Positions 1-11,301 of a stretch of 64,000 nt of DNA are shown here, in pieces (the first letter of the stretch is position 1; every line of letters begins with the position of its first letter). The translations under genes and the position numbers were made by a program. The DNA is from Vicia villosa. Lineage: Eukaryota > Streptophyta > Magnoliopsida > Fabales > Fabaceae. The notes beneath the pieces are model-generated. The model was not told the DNA's origin. It was given only the letters and a program-made list of their open reading frames with translations, and did not search any database. The stretch covers positions 42,044,766 through 42,108,765 of the forward strand of contig NC_081185.1 in the NCBI RefSeq assembly GCF_029867415.1, in the 5' to 3' direction.

Positions 1-1151
1 AAACAATGTTTTCCCTAGCCAGAGTCAACCACAACCTTGGGCTTCATACAAGGCAGAAAATAACATATTCCCCGATTAAGAGTCAGCCACAATTATGGGC
101 TTTGTACAGAACACCAAATAAAATCCATTAAATAAAAACTCTCCAACTAGAGTCAGCCTCAATTCTGGGCTTTGTACAAAACACAAAAATTCTTAGTTTA
201 AAGTTAATCCCTAGTGGAATTATCTCCCAGAGTCAATAAAATCAATCAATCAAAAAAGCCTCAAGCTTGGGCCTCATACAAGTCAGCTAAAGTCAAATCT
301 TTTATACAGTAGATAGATATAGCTTATCTCTATAGAGAGATCTTTCTCCTATCTCACCACATTCAAGCAAACAAACATTACATTACATTTTAATTTTAAT
401 CAGTCTACCGTTTAGGATTTTGAAAGGCATGCTCTGTCAGTAAACCCAAGCATGTGGTAACTTTCCCTAATTTGGTTGAGCACCTTTCTTTCATTCAAGA
501 CGCAGTTGACTGGTATACTTGCACATACACAAGTAAGGTCCCCCTCTTGAATGAAATGAATTCAGTTATTCTGTCACTCTTTTACTGTTTGTGGTGGAAT
601 AGTAGAAATACCTCTCTGTAAAGATAATTTCATGTTTCTTTACTGTAAATAGAGATTTAATTCAAGCTTCAACCTTGAGCTTTAAGCAAGGCACCAAAAA
701 TAATTAATTTCCCTAATTAGTTCTCCGAACTACAAAAAGCTCTGACTTACATTAGGGAAACGTAGGCATGAGGTTCACAAGGAATCTCAGCGAGCTAATA
801 AAAAACCAAAAATAGTCAGTCTTTCTTTCTTTTAATTCAATTCAATTCCTTCTCCTAACACAAAGGAGAAACTTTCCCAATCATTCAGCAATTAACACAA
901 ATACATAGACATAGAGAAGGTTCCCGTAGAGTACTAGGTGAATCCCCACACTTAGCAAACTCCTAGGGTTTATTTGAGATCTTTTTCCCCTCTCCTATTC
1001 GTAGGATAATTAAAAAGTTCGTGTAAAATCGTAGGAAGAACTGAAACAAAATTCATCCCGCCACGGGCGCATTCTCCTTCAAAATTTCGCGTGAAGGGTC
1101 TAGCGTGCCGTCCTCCCAAGTGAAAAGGGGAGGTAAAAAAATGACACCACA
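1..1151 (+). mobile_element. 3' end of an Ogre-type LTR (element body lies left of the window)
   Basis: This stretch aligns throughout with the last 1.2 kb of the Ogre-1 LTR (about 10,020-11,277): same hairpin repeats built on GGGCTTTGTACA, same CTCCTaacacaaAGGAG and TAGTTC/GAACTA hairpins, and the same end motif GGGGAGGTAAA..ACCACA. It stops exactly at the LTR terminal CACA (1,151), after which Sirevirus A LTR sequence begins. So it is the right end of a plus-strand Ogre-type element or solo LTR inserted in A's 3' LTR. The 5-bp duplication should be CTCAT (1,152-1,156), but its partner is outside the window. Compared with Ogre-1 it lacks about 70 bp after position 935, between two CTA trinucleotides, a likely microhomology deletion. 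It is more diverged from Ogre-1 than the two Ogre-1 LTRs are from each other. Confidence 0.88.
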
Positions 1152-1768
1152 CTCATTCCCCCTCAATCACAGTAGTGATTACAAACAAACATAAACAACT
1201 ACAGAGAGAAGACACTCTTCAAAAACACACCTTGATCTGCTTAAAAGCTTCAATCAAGAGACACACGCTCATGCTTAAAAGCTTAGAGTGAACATAACCA
1301 CACACACCCTATTCCAACACAGTCATCAAGGACAATTGCTTGGATCACAAGAGACAGCTACAAAATTACAGTTCTTCTTACTACACAATCTTCTATCTGC
1401 GTTCCAAAATAGGATTGCATCTTTTTATATGCAGTATTGGGCCTTGGGCTTTTTTAAAAATAAATTAGGGTTAACCAAGTTAACCTAATTTACACGCCAT
1501 CTGGTTGTTACAAAATGTGGTGTCAGCAGGATCTTCTCGACGAATTATTCAGCACACAATAAAAGGTTTCCTAAATTGATAATTGAGATAAATTAGGAAA
1601 CACATTTAATAAATAATAATAGCTCCTGATGTCAGACATGGATGTCATGACATCGTTCATGACATTCACTACAGAACCAGTATTAGCTTCACACATATGC
1701 AACGTGCATAACACAATATCAACCAGGTATGTTTTACCACTAATGCAGCCAACATGAAAACACCTTCA
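1152..1768 (-). repeat. Truncated 3' LTR of Sirevirus-like element A
   Basis: Matches 53,067-53,684 (the 5' LTR of A) with scattered substitutions and small indels, several percent overall. The minus-strand start TGAAGGTGTT is at 1,768, and a polypurine tract follows on the interior side. The far part is cut by the Ogre-type insertion ending at 1,151. A TATA-like box is on the minus strand at 1,421-1,430 (plus-strand CTTTTTATAT). Confidence 0.9.
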
Positions 1769-2159
1769 ATCCCCCCACCCTTTGGCAAATTTTTGGCTAA
1801 AACAACCTGTCACACCATACCAAAACAACCTGTCACACCATACCAGAGAAATACTTGCAGCGGATAAAAAGCAACTCAAACACAATCAAGGCAAGCTAAT
1901 ACAGAACAGACAACATACATCACCAGTATGCACATAGTGCTTAGACAAACCAGAAAAACAACCACAAGAGCAGCACAAGCACAAACAGATCAACACAAAA
2001 CTAAGCAAATTAGAATTGTTGATCACACGCAACCACCATTCTTGTTGTTCTTGGGCGACATGTATTACTTCTCCCCCTGTTTGGCCACAAAAGTTGCCAA
2101 AGCCAACAAAATGTCTTCTCCACCTGTTTTTTTTTTTTTTTGACTCTATGGTTCTTCAA
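1769..2159 (-). promoter_or_regulatory. Polypurine tracts and 3' untranslated region of element A
   Basis: Directly inside the 3' LTR the minus strand reads as a G-rich polypurine tract (complement of CCCCCCACCCTTTGG, 1,771-1,785), the primer for plus-strand DNA synthesis. A second PPT-like block is at 2,069-2,080 (plus strand TCTCCCCCTGTT) and a weaker one near 2,114, next to a T15 run. Multiple PPT copies are a known trait of Sireviruses. A short direct duplication of about 22 bp lies around 1,800-1,845. No gene is visible. Confidence 0.65.
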
Positions 2160-3605
2160 GGATGCATAGTCCTAACTTGCTTCGCAAGTTCTCAAACTGT
2201 GTAGCATCAAGAGCTTTTATGAAAATGTCAGCTAGCTGAAGTTCAGTGTTCACATGCTCTAGGCAAATTACCTTGTCTTCGACGAGTTCTCTGATAAAGT
2301 GGTGTCGGATATCAATATGTTTCGTTCTGCTATGATGAATTGGATTTTGGGGATATTGATAGCACTGAGATTGTCACAATATAAAGTCATGACATTTTGT
2401 GGAACATTGTACTCAATCAGCATTTGTTTCATCCAGACCAATTGTGAACAACTACTACCAGTTGCTATGTACTATACTTCAGCGGTAGATAAGGAGACAC
2501 AGTTTTGTTTCTTGCTGAACCATGATATAAGGTTGTTGCCTGGAAAGAAACATCCTCCAGATGTGCTTTTTTTGTCATCAGCACTTCCAGCCCAGTCAGC
2601 ATCACAGTATCCAGTCAATACAGGGTCACTTCCGTTGGTGTACAATATGCCATAGTCAGAAGTTCCATTTACATATTTAAGGATTCTCTTGACTTGATTC
2701 AAATGACTAGCCTTTGGCTCTGCTTGGTATCTGTCACACACTCCAACTGCAAATGTAATATCTAGTCTACTGGCTGTTAGATATAGCAAGCTTCCAATCA
2801 TGCTCCTGTACAAACTTTGGTCAACACTTATGCCCCCTTCATCTTTGCATAGCTTTTGATGTGTTGGTGCAGGAGTTCTTTTGTGACTTGCATTATCCAT
2901 TCCAAACTTCTTCACTATGTTCTTGGCATATTTGCTTTGAGACATGAAGGTGGAGTCTTCCATTTGCTTGATTTGAAGACCAAGAAAGTAAGTCAGTTCC
3001 CCAACCATACTCATTTCAAATTCAGTCTGCATTTGACCGACAAAGTGTTTTACCATTGTATCAGACATTCCCCCAAACACTATGTCAACCACATATATCT
3101 GTGCAATCATGATTCTTCCATCCATGTTTTTGACGAAGAGGGTTTTGTCTATTCCTCCTTTCTTATATCCATTCGTGGTCAGAAGTTCAATTAACCTTTC
3201 AGACCAAGCTCTGGGAGCTTGTTTCAACCCATAGAGAGCTTTTCTTAGTTTGTATACATGATCAGGAAGATTTGGATAAGCAAACCCTTTAGGTTGTTCC
3301 ACATATACTTCTTCGTTCAGATATCCATTTAGAAAAGTACTTTTTACATCCATCTGATATAGTTTGAACTTCAGGATGCAGGCTACTCCTAGTAGGAGTC
3401 TGATTGACTCAAGTCTTGCTAGAGGTGCAAAAGTTTCGTCAAAGTCTACTCCCTCCACTCGAGTGTATCCTTGAGCTACTAACCTGGCTTTGTTTCTTGT
3501 TATAACACCTTGTTCATCAGACTTATTCTTGTATATCCATTTGGTACCTATGATATTCGTTCCTTCTGGTCTAGGTACCAGTTCTCATACTTCATTCCTT
3601 TTGAA
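2160..3605 (-). pseudogene. Element A pol: reverse transcriptase and RNase H, inactivated
   Basis: Minus-strand Ty1-copia RT and RNase H. Visible landmarks are the RT start region ([29 protein letters not shown]), [14 protein letters not shown], the active-site segment near 3,085-3,105, [18 protein letters not shown] and [15 protein letters not shown]. The catalytic motif, normally Y-V-D-D, reads Y-V-V-D, so one metal-binding aspartate is lost. Stops in frame are TGA at 3,585-3,587 and TAG just after STAEV near 2,472. The frame reopens after the latter, with typical RNase H tail residues down to about 2,160. The family copies RNA to cDNA in virus-like particles; this copy cannot. It continues upstream in the same frame into the integrase. 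Confidence 0.9.
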
Positions 3606-5175
3606 CTATGCAAGCTCCTCTTGCATGGCATTGATCCAAAATTCATCTATCAGGGCTTCCTTTACGTTTTTTGTTTCAATTTTGGACACAAAGCAGGAAT
3701 TAGCTATAGTTCCTCTTGACCTGGTCATTATTCCACTATTGAGATCTCCTATGACAAGTTCCTTTGGGTGATCTTTCTGAATTCTAATAGATGGATCTTT
3801 GCTGATTGTCTCAGGTTCTGGCTCTGAAGGAGTCTCATTACTTACTTCAGGTTTGTTTATCTGTTCAGCCTGAATTTCAATAAATATTTCAACATTCTCT
3901 GTGACATTGAATTCTCCATGTTGATCATCGACGACCACATTGATGGATTTCATCAACACTTGTGTTCTTGTGTTAAATACTCTATAAGCTCTGATGTTTG
4001 TGGAGTATCCCAAGGATATGCCTTCATCACTTTTGGAGTCCATTTTTCTCCTTTGGTCTCGATCTGTCAGGATATAGCACTTGCTCCCAAAAACATGAAA
4101 ATACTTGACACTTGGTTTCTTTCCTCTCCAGAGTTCATAAAGAGTGGAGGAGGTTCCTTTTCTCAATGTTACTCTGTTATGAACATAACAGGCTGTGTTC
4201 ATAGCCTCAGCCCAAAAATACATGGGTAGTTTCTTAGCATGAATCATTGCTCTGGCTGATTCTTGTATAGTCCTGTTTTTCCTTTCTACTACTCCGTTTT
4301 TTTGAGGTGTAATAGGGGAGGAGAATTCATGACTAATTCCTTTAGTTGAACAGAATTCAGCAAATTTGGCATTCTCAAATTCTTTTCCATGATCCCTCCT
4401 GATTATGATGACAGCGCTTTCCTTTTCTCTTTGCAGTCTAGTGCAGAGCTCCTTAAAGACATCAAATACGTCGGATTTTTCTCTAATGAAGCTTATCCAT
4501 GTGTATCTAGAGTAATCATCAACTACTACATAAGCATACCTTTTTCCTCCAAGACTTTCCACTTGCATTAGTTCCATTAGATCCATATGTAGTAGTTCCA
4601 GGGTTTTAGAGGTAGTAAGTTGACTGATCCATATGTTTGCTTGCCAGTCTGACATTCTCCATAAACTTTGCCTTCATCAATCTGTAGTTTTGGTATTCCT
4701 CTCAAAGCTTCCTTGTTTATGATCTTTTTCATCCCTCTCAAATGTAGTTGTCTGAGTTTTTGATGCCAGAGTCTAACCTCTTTTTCTTCTCTTGCCATGG
4801 AGCATATTGATGAATGACTTACTATTTTGGGTTCCCATAAGTAGCAGTTGTCTTTGGATCTTAATCCCTTCGTGACCTCTACATTTTCTTCATTAGTGAC
4901 CACACATTCATCTTTGGTAAATCTGAATTTTAGGCCTTGGTCATACAGTTGACTGATGCTGATCAAGTTTGCAGCTAGACCTTTGACCAGTAGAACACTG
5001 TCTAGTTGAGGGGCTCCTGAATATTCTAGCTTTCCTACCCCTTTAATCTCTCCCCTAGCTCCATCACCAAAGGCCACATAGCTAGTGGAGTGTGGCTTGA
5101 TTTCTTCTAACAAGTTTTTCATTCTTGTCATGTGTTTTGAACATCCACTATCAAAATACCAGTCTCCTTTGGTTG
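3606..5175 (-). pseudogene. Element A pol: protease end, GAG-pre-integrase and integrase, inactivated
   Basis: Minus-strand Ty1-copia coding remnant. From the right: WYFDSGCSKHM (protease Asp-Ser-Gly), the LWHQKL and GECQTGKQ pieces of the GAG-pre-integrase zinc domain, then the integrase core with its acidic triad (LLHMDLM, RRDHGKEFEN, KNGVVERKN), and a C-terminal part ending in the INT/RT linker. A frameshift separates the zinc domain from the core near 4,620-4,640, and TAG at 3,606-3,608 closes the frame. Order protease-integrase-RT defines copia, and the residue style resembles SIRE/Sirevirus pol. Ogre-1 interrupts the protease region at 5,175; the missing upstream part resumes at 28,392. 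Confidence 0.9.
5171..5175. repeat. Target-site duplication of Ogre-1, left copy (GGTTG)
   Basis: GGTTG immediately precedes the TGTCATACCC start of the 5' LTR and is repeated at 28,387-28,391 right after the 3' LTR. Removing Ogre-1 plus one copy restores an open protease frame of element A. Confidence 0.95.
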
Positions 5176-6703
5176 TGTCATACCCTAATTTTTGACCCCC
5201 CTGAGATGACATATCTTCAGGATTTTCATCAAGTCAAAGTAAGTACCTAGGACAGTCTGGCATTCAATCGAGGGTGTTCAAAGACAAGAAAACTCAGGCA
5301 AAGGATCAATCAATAGAAGGATTAGTCTCTAATACAAGCATAAGACTCAAAAGCCTCATTATTACACCTATGATTGATTAAGACACCCAGTTATCTAAGT
5401 ACAGGATTACTCAGATCAACAGACTAGGGTTTGGAGCCTATCAAGGACTAAAATCAGGGATCACCTTTGGGAAACCCTAAAAAGCCCCAGGGGATCATTC
5501 AAAGACATCAATCATCTACAAATAACTCATATGACAAGATCCACTGGACATTACACCCCAATTCAAAGTCTACAGTCATTATTTTCATATGGTCGACAAT
5601 TAGGGTTTTTGACCTAATTCACCAGGATGGTTGACTTTTAATCAGGGCATGGATCCAAAACTCAAGATATGATTCAAGAATCTCTACTACCTCAATATAA
5701 TCCATTTACATCATTCATTTGAGGAGAAGATCTTGTTTCTTCACAAAAGCCCAAAAAATTCACTTTGTCAGGAAAAGTCAACTGTGTGGGATCATCGTTG
5801 ACTTTTAAGGTTTTTGGTCAAAAAATGACTTTCAAAGATCAATATCATCAATATATGGATGTCAAAGTCATTTGACCAAAGAAATTCAAAGAAATTCATC
5901 AAGGAGCAAAAAGTCGGGAATTAGGGTTTTTGAGGGCATGGTGAGAACTCAAAATTTCACCTACACAACTCAAAAAACTTCCAACATGAAAGTTGTAGAT
6001 CTTGCAAAATAAAACAACATCTTACAAAGGAACTTTTTTCAAAAGATCAATCATTTATGAAGTTTTGGAAATTTTGAAGTTTAGGTCATAAACACTTAGA
6101 AATTTTTCTAAGTGTTTTAACCTAGTTTTCATCCAACTTTGGGCTCATTTTTCACAAATTTCCCAAATGATTCTGAAGAAGACATAAACTAATGATTTAA
6201 AGTAGATGTTTAGGGCTTTCCAAATTATGTTCAACCTTCTCCAAATTCAATTTGAGCTAAGAGTTATGCTTGTCCAAAGTTGGCCTCATGAAGTAAAATT
6301 ATAGGTCATGAGCAAATTGGAACTTTGCAATTTTGTGCATTTTGCTTCACTAATGGATGCTACACGACCCATAACATGTCTGAAACAATACCATGCATTC
6401 ATTTTCACCATGCCATGATAATTGAAGAAGATTCCTAAAACAAGAACATGTGATTATGTAATGATTACTTTTGAGAATTTATGGCAAATTGATGAATCAC
6501 CCAAGGAATCTTCTCACCAACCAATTAGAGCTCACTTTGCATCTGAATTGTCCCCTAAGATCAGATAGAATCAATGGATAGGGGAGGTGGCTCGAAAATG
6601 CAATGATCACACTTGGATATTCTTTGAAATTTCTTCATGGCTAAGAAACCAAATTTGCTTCACTAAGCAAGCTCACTCTCCCAGTCAGTACTGAGACATT
6701 TGC

Positions 6704-6713
6704 CTATAAATAG
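6704..6713 (+). promoter_or_regulatory. TATA box of the Ogre-1 5' LTR
   Basis: CTATAAATAG in a C/T-rich setting, followed by CA-rich sequence about 30 bp downstream suited to transcription start. It is the best core-promoter match in the LTR and is repeated exactly at 23,811 in the 3' LTR. Confidence 0.75.
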
Positions 6714-7659
6714 AGGCCTCATTCTCATTCAAAAAACACACCAAAGCAACCATATTCCTTGCTTTCTCTTTCTCTTCTCATGTTCATTGTTTTTCAAAGT
6801 TCTTTGGCAAGAAGAATCGATTTCTTCAAACCAGAGCTTATCTTTGGAAAGTGAGCATTCTAACATCTCAAGGGAGATCATTTGAGGTGATCCAAGCACC
6901 TGGATCACTTCTGTAAGTAGAGGAACACCATTGTTGCTCTCACTTTGGAGCATTTGCAGTTGGAGGTCCATAGAGTGATTCAGGAGGTTTCAAGTCAAGC
7001 CAATCATCCAGGCACACTCCTCAGGTCATAGTGAAGCTAACCAGATGGCTGCAGCTCATCTGTAACTCCAAATTCAACAACCTCCATGTTCACTTGATGC
7101 TGAAATCGAGGGAGGTCCATAGAGCAATTCAGGAGGATTCAAGCTCCAATAAGCATTCAGTTAGCATCATTGAGTCTCAGGGAAGCTATTGAGATCATTC
7201 ATTCAAGCCCAGTTGCTCTCAATCATCCTCACGACCTCCATTTTCAGAGGTAAGTTTCTGAACTTCACCTCTTTAATTTAAGCACTCACTGAGTTAAAGC
7301 TCGATTCTATCTTGTTTAGCATCATCAGAGGATTGAAAACCCTCTATCATCTTGCATTTATTCATCTTGTTTGTCATTTAATTTCAAATTTAGGGTTTAT
7401 ATGTTCTTAGAGTTTTCTGAGAAATTAGGTAGCTATAGTTCATATAAATAAATGTTAGTTACATATCTGGATTCGTGAGGAAATTTAGAACAAGATTGAT
7501 GTTTACATCATGTCATTTAGTTGAGAAACCAGAGAGTTAGGATTTTGAAAATCTTTGAGCTCGAGGAAGAAGATGACAATGGCCATGGCGCGCAAAATTT
7601 GAATCTGGGGCCAAAGTTTATTTTATTTTGAATGGTATGCGTTCCTTAAACGACTTAAC

Positions 7660-7745
7660 AAACTTGCCCTAGTGGCCTCCCATACGCCCTTAGTCTCATC
7701 ATGCCTCAAGTCTGGGGTTCGAATCCCCCTCGCCCCAGACTTTTT
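7660..7745 (+). other. tRNA-like module 1 in the Ogre-1 LTR (A-like box, B box, T run)
   Basis: TGCCCTAGTGG (7,665-7,675) resembles the RNA polymerase III A box with one mismatch. GGTTCGAATCC (7,716-7,726) is a perfect B box inside a GGGG/CCCC T-arm-like hairpin, and a T5 run follows at 7,741-7,745. Box spacing (about 51 bp) is close to that of a tRNA gene. The acceptor stem does not pair, so this is tRNA-derived rather than a working tRNA. A copy is at 24,767-24,852. Confidence 0.55.
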
Positions 7746-7817
7746 GATTCTTTTATTTTTCAATGATTTACTAGTTGTTTTGAAACATAACCAAATGAAT
7801 GCAAGTTACTATCACCA

Positions 7818-7905
7818 CACGCGCGTTGGCTCAGTGGTGTTTGTTTTGAGTGTGTGACCTAGAGGGCGTGGGTTCAAACCCTCCAAGGGCCAAAACTATT
7901 TTTTT
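7818..7905 (+). other. tRNA-like module 2 in the Ogre-1 LTR (A box, B box, T7 terminator)
   Basis: TGGCTCAGTGG (7,827-7,837) matches the A-box consensus exactly. GGTTCAAACC (7,871-7,880) fits the B-box core 44 bp further on, the normal tRNA geometry, and a T7 run lies at 7,899-7,905. GGGttcaaaCCC forms a T-arm-like stem. The acceptor ends do not pair well. The same arrangement is repeated at 24,925-25,012 in the 3' LTR. Confidence 0.55.
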
Positions 7906-8462
7906 AACACACAATTTCTTTCATTTTCTCACAAACTTCACATATTTATTTAACCTATCAAATTAATTTATTTTCACTTCATTTTTCACACACTTATCAT
8001 TTAATATACCTATTTTGTGAATAATAAAAAAAATCATAAAAATATTATTTATTTCATATATTTTTATTAGGTTTAAAATAGTATGTTTTAAGTGTTTTCT
8101 TAAATACTTTAAATACATATATTCACTTTGTTTTAACCTAATCATTTTGTAAATAAAGTTTATGATAAAACCCTAATTGTTTAGGTCTTAATTAAGTAAA
8201 AATCTTTATTTTTACTTTGATTAAGTTGACTTTTGTCAATATTCAAAACTGTTTTCAATCTCTAATTAAACGGATGATTAAGGTTTTCAAACAACAAAAC
8301 CTTGTATCATTCCAAATCATTTTCAAATTGCTTTTACACCAGTACTGTAAAGTACTGGGCCTCTAATAGAGTGTAAGTCCCAAAAACCTTCTCTTCTTAG
8401 CTTGTTTTCAAAACTGTATTTTCAAAATCTTCTTTCTGTTTTCAAAACATTCTTCTGGTATT

Positions 8463-8954
8463 TGAAGGGCATTATTCCCGGTGAAACTCTTCAGATACCT
8501 ATGTGACCTTTGTCCATCTTCACTTCTTCTGTTTTCAAAAACCATTAACTGTTTATCATATATATATTCAACTGATATCAACAAAACAACAAAAATTACT
8601 GTTGAGGCTCTGTACATACTTCTTCAATGGCCTCCACTCCATCCAGGTTAGACTTTACAAGCTTTCAATTTACAGTCTTTATTTAAATTACTGTCAAATA
8701 TAAACTGTGCATATATATTAGTTTAGAACTACGTTTGAGTATAAACCCTAGGACAGTTAAACTATATATATATTATAGGAATATGACCTAGGATTGAGAA
8801 TGTCTTCCCGGTGAAGGCTCTTTCCTAATTAGAGATCTGTAGTTCAAACCCCCAAGATGAATTATTCCCGGTGAAACATCTTGGCAAAAACCTTAGAATC
8901 CAAAATAATAGGACACATCCACCCAAAGAGGAATTATTCCCGGTGAAACCTCTT
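8463..8954 (+). repeat. CCCGGTGAAAC hairpin repeats, three copies with different stems
   Basis: A constant loop core (ATTATTCCCGGTGAAA) is enclosed by stems that differ but pair: TGAAG/CTTCA (8,463-8,493), CCAAGATG/CATCTTGG (8,852-8,884) and AAGAGG/CCTCTT (8,926-8,954). A weaker relative is near 8,806-8,820, and another (GAGG/CCTC, with inner GTCTTC/GAAGAC) lies after the primer-binding site at 11,554-11,580. Lies in the transcribed part of the LTR. Confidence 0.7.
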
Positions 8955-9036
8955 ACCCATTTGCTTAGAGCCAAAATAAGTTCAAAACTACATAGCTTTC
9001 TCTTGTGCTATAACAAGGACCCTCGATTAGCCTCCT

Positions 9037-10735
9037 CTTGGGCTTTGTACAAGGACCCACAGGCTTCTTAAAAGCATTTCCAGCTTCCTCTTGAGCTTGT
9101 ATACAAGGACCCATCAGGTTTCTTATAAACATAGGAACAGGTCTTTAGTCACCTTTTAGCCTACCCTGGTGAGTTTCTTCCAATTTAAACCAGACTTTAA
9201 ACAAGCTAAGTTTGTCTCAATTTTGCATTGAGTACACCTTTTGGAATGAGAGACATGGACAGTCTCTGTCACCCTTATCTTCATCAATCTTCCTTAGCAG
9301 AGTCTAGGATCCATGTTTGATCATCCTCAGCATGTGTCAGCCTTCATCTTGGGCTTTAAACAAGAAGTCTCCATTAGATAATCTTTCTGCCATTCATTTT
9401 CAATAAAACCCCTGGAAAGGGTTAGCCTCCAAAGTCAATTAAAAATCATTCCATCATTTCAATAAAATTCCCTGGAAAGGGTTAGCTTCCACACATTCTT
9501 TCATTTTCAATAAAACCCCTGGAAAGGGTTAGCCTCCAAAGTCAATTATTAAATGTCAAAATAAATAAAGATTCATTTCTCTTAGGAGATAATTTCCCCA
9601 AAAGAGTCAAAACCCCTGGAAAGGGTCAGCCTCCAAAAAACATGATAAAGTCAGTCTTTTAATAGACAAATTCACCAGCTGAGTCAAAATCCCTGGAAAG
9701 GGTTAGCTTCCAAAGAAAAACAGTCTTTTAATAAATAAAACCTCCTCAGTAGAGTCAAAACCAACAAAAACAGTTAGCCTCAACCTTGGGCTTCATACAA
9801 GGCACCCAAACAATAAAACTCCCCTGTCAAGAGTCAGCCTCAACCTTGGGCATTGTACAAGGCAGATAATAGAGTCTCCCCAGTGAGTTCTTCATCATTC
9901 AGTAGCCACAACCTTGGGCTTTGTACAAGGCAGATAAACCATATTTTCATGTGTCAAAGATTCCTAACACTTAGGATCTTTTCCCCATAGAGTCATCCAT
10001 ACTCAGTTTATTTAAGAGTCTGCCACAACCTTGGGCTTTGTACAAGGCAGAAAATAATGTTTTCTCTAGCTAGAGTCAGCCACAACCTTGGGCTTTGTAC
10101 AAGGCACATAAAATAGAGTCATTCATTCAATTATCCTCAACAGTTAGCCACAACCTTGGGCTTTGTACAAGGCACATAAATAGAGTCTCCCTAAGTAGAG
10201 TCAGCCTCAATTCTGGGCTTTGTACAGAACACAAAAATACCCTGTAATTAATCCCCAGTGGAGTCATCTCCCAGAGTCAATAATTAATTAATCAATCAAA
10301 AAGCCTCAAGCTTGGGCCTCATACAAGCCAGCTAAAGTCAAATCTTTTATACAGTTGATAGACATAGCTTATCTCTATAGAGAGATATTTTTACTACTCT
10401 ACCACATTCAAACAAACAAACATTTCATTTCAATTTTAATCAAGTCTCCCATTTAGGATTTTGAAAGGAATGAGCTGGCAGTAAAACCCAGACATGTGGT
10501 AACTTTCCCTAATTTGGATGAGCATCTTTCTTTCATTTAAGAGGCATTTGACTGGTATACTTGCACATACACAAGTAAGGTCCCCCTCTTGAATGAAATG
10601 AATTCAGTTATTCTGTCACTCCTTTAAATGTTTGTGGTAGAATAGTACAAATACCTCTCTGTAAAGATGATTTCATGTCTCTTTACTGTAAACAGAGATT
10701 TAATTCCAAGCTTCAACCTTGAGCTTCAAGCAAGG
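9037..10735 (+). repeat. GGGCTTTGTA-loop hairpin family, about a dozen dispersed copies
   Basis: Each copy is a short hairpin closed by TTG or CTG and CAA or CAG around a GGCTTTGTA-like loop. Most have CCTTG/CAAGG (for example 9,784-9,802). Others have TCTTG/CAAGA (9,349-9,367), TTCTG/CAGAA (10,211-10,229) or GCTTG/CAAGC (10,310-10,328), so the stem changes in a paired way. Copies are spaced about 60-100 bp and usually preceded by AGAGTCAGCC. The same family fills 1-1,151 and 26,146-27,845. Confidence 0.75.
9405..9713 (+). repeat. CCTGGAAAGGGTTAGC repeats, five copies
   Basis: Copies start near 9,411, 9,471, 9,519, 9,615 and 9,691. Most can fold as AACCC/GGGTT around CTGGAAA. They lie between two blocks of the GGGCTTTGTA hairpins inside the LTR and are repeated in the 3' LTR. 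Confidence 0.75.
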
Positions 10736-11283
10736 CACCAAAAACAAGTAATTTCCCTAGTTAGTTCCCCGAACTACATTAAGCTCTGACTTCCACTAGG
10801 GATATGTAGGCATGAGGTTCACAAGGAATCTCAGCGAGCTAATAAAATACCAAAAATAGTCAGTTTGTTTGTCTGTCTGTCTTTTAAAATCAATTCAATT
10901 CCTTCTCCTAACACAAAGGAGAAACTTTCCCAATAATCATTAGCAGCACAATCACAATGACACAGAGAAGGTTCTTGTAGAGTACTACAGATATGTAGGG
11001 TGTTTAAACACTTCCCTATGTATAACCGACCCCCCGGACTCCAGAATTTCTAGTCTAGGTGAAATCCCCACACTTAGCAAACTCCTAGGGTTTAGTTGAG
11101 ATCTTTTTTCCCCTTTCCTACTCGTAGGACAAATAAGAAAGTTCGTGTGATATCGTAGGAAGAACTGAAATAAAATTCATCCCATCACGGGCGCATTCTC
11201 CTTCCAAATTTCGCGTGAAGGGTTTAGCGTGCCGTCCTCCCAAGTGAAACGGGGAGGTAAAGAAAACGACCACCACAGAAAAA

Positions 11284-11301
11284 TGGCGACTCTGCTGGGG
11301 A
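11284..11301 (+). promoter_or_regulatory. Primer-binding site of Ogre-1
   Basis: TGGCGACTCTGCTGGGGA starts 6 bp after the LTR end, and the identical 18-mer occupies the same place in Ogre-2 (32,549-32,566). As I recall, Ogre elements prime from an arginine tRNA; I could not check the complementarity here. Confidence 0.85.

Larger units (their letters stand above)
5176..11277 (+). repeat. 5' LTR of Ogre-1
   Basis: Begins TGTCATACCC and ends ACCACCACA, directly before the primer-binding site. Nearly identical to 22,283-28,386. The TATA box at 6,704 puts U3 at about 1.5 kb and leaves roughly 4.5 kb of R plus U5. That transcribed part contains two tRNA-like modules (7,660-7,910) and several families of short hairpin repeats (8,460-10,740). 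Small ORFs here are not conserved coding units. Confidence 0.95.

Noticed and set aside
2299..2655. 118-aa plus-strand ORF
   Set aside because: Antisense to the RNase H of element A.
6700..6971. Short ORFs near the Ogre-1 TATA box, repeated at 23,807-24,078
   Set aside because: Present twice only because the LTR is duplicated; no conserved protein features.
7714..7740. Functional tRNA gene
   Set aside because: B box and T arm are good, but acceptor and anticodon arms do not fold; kept only as tRNA-like.
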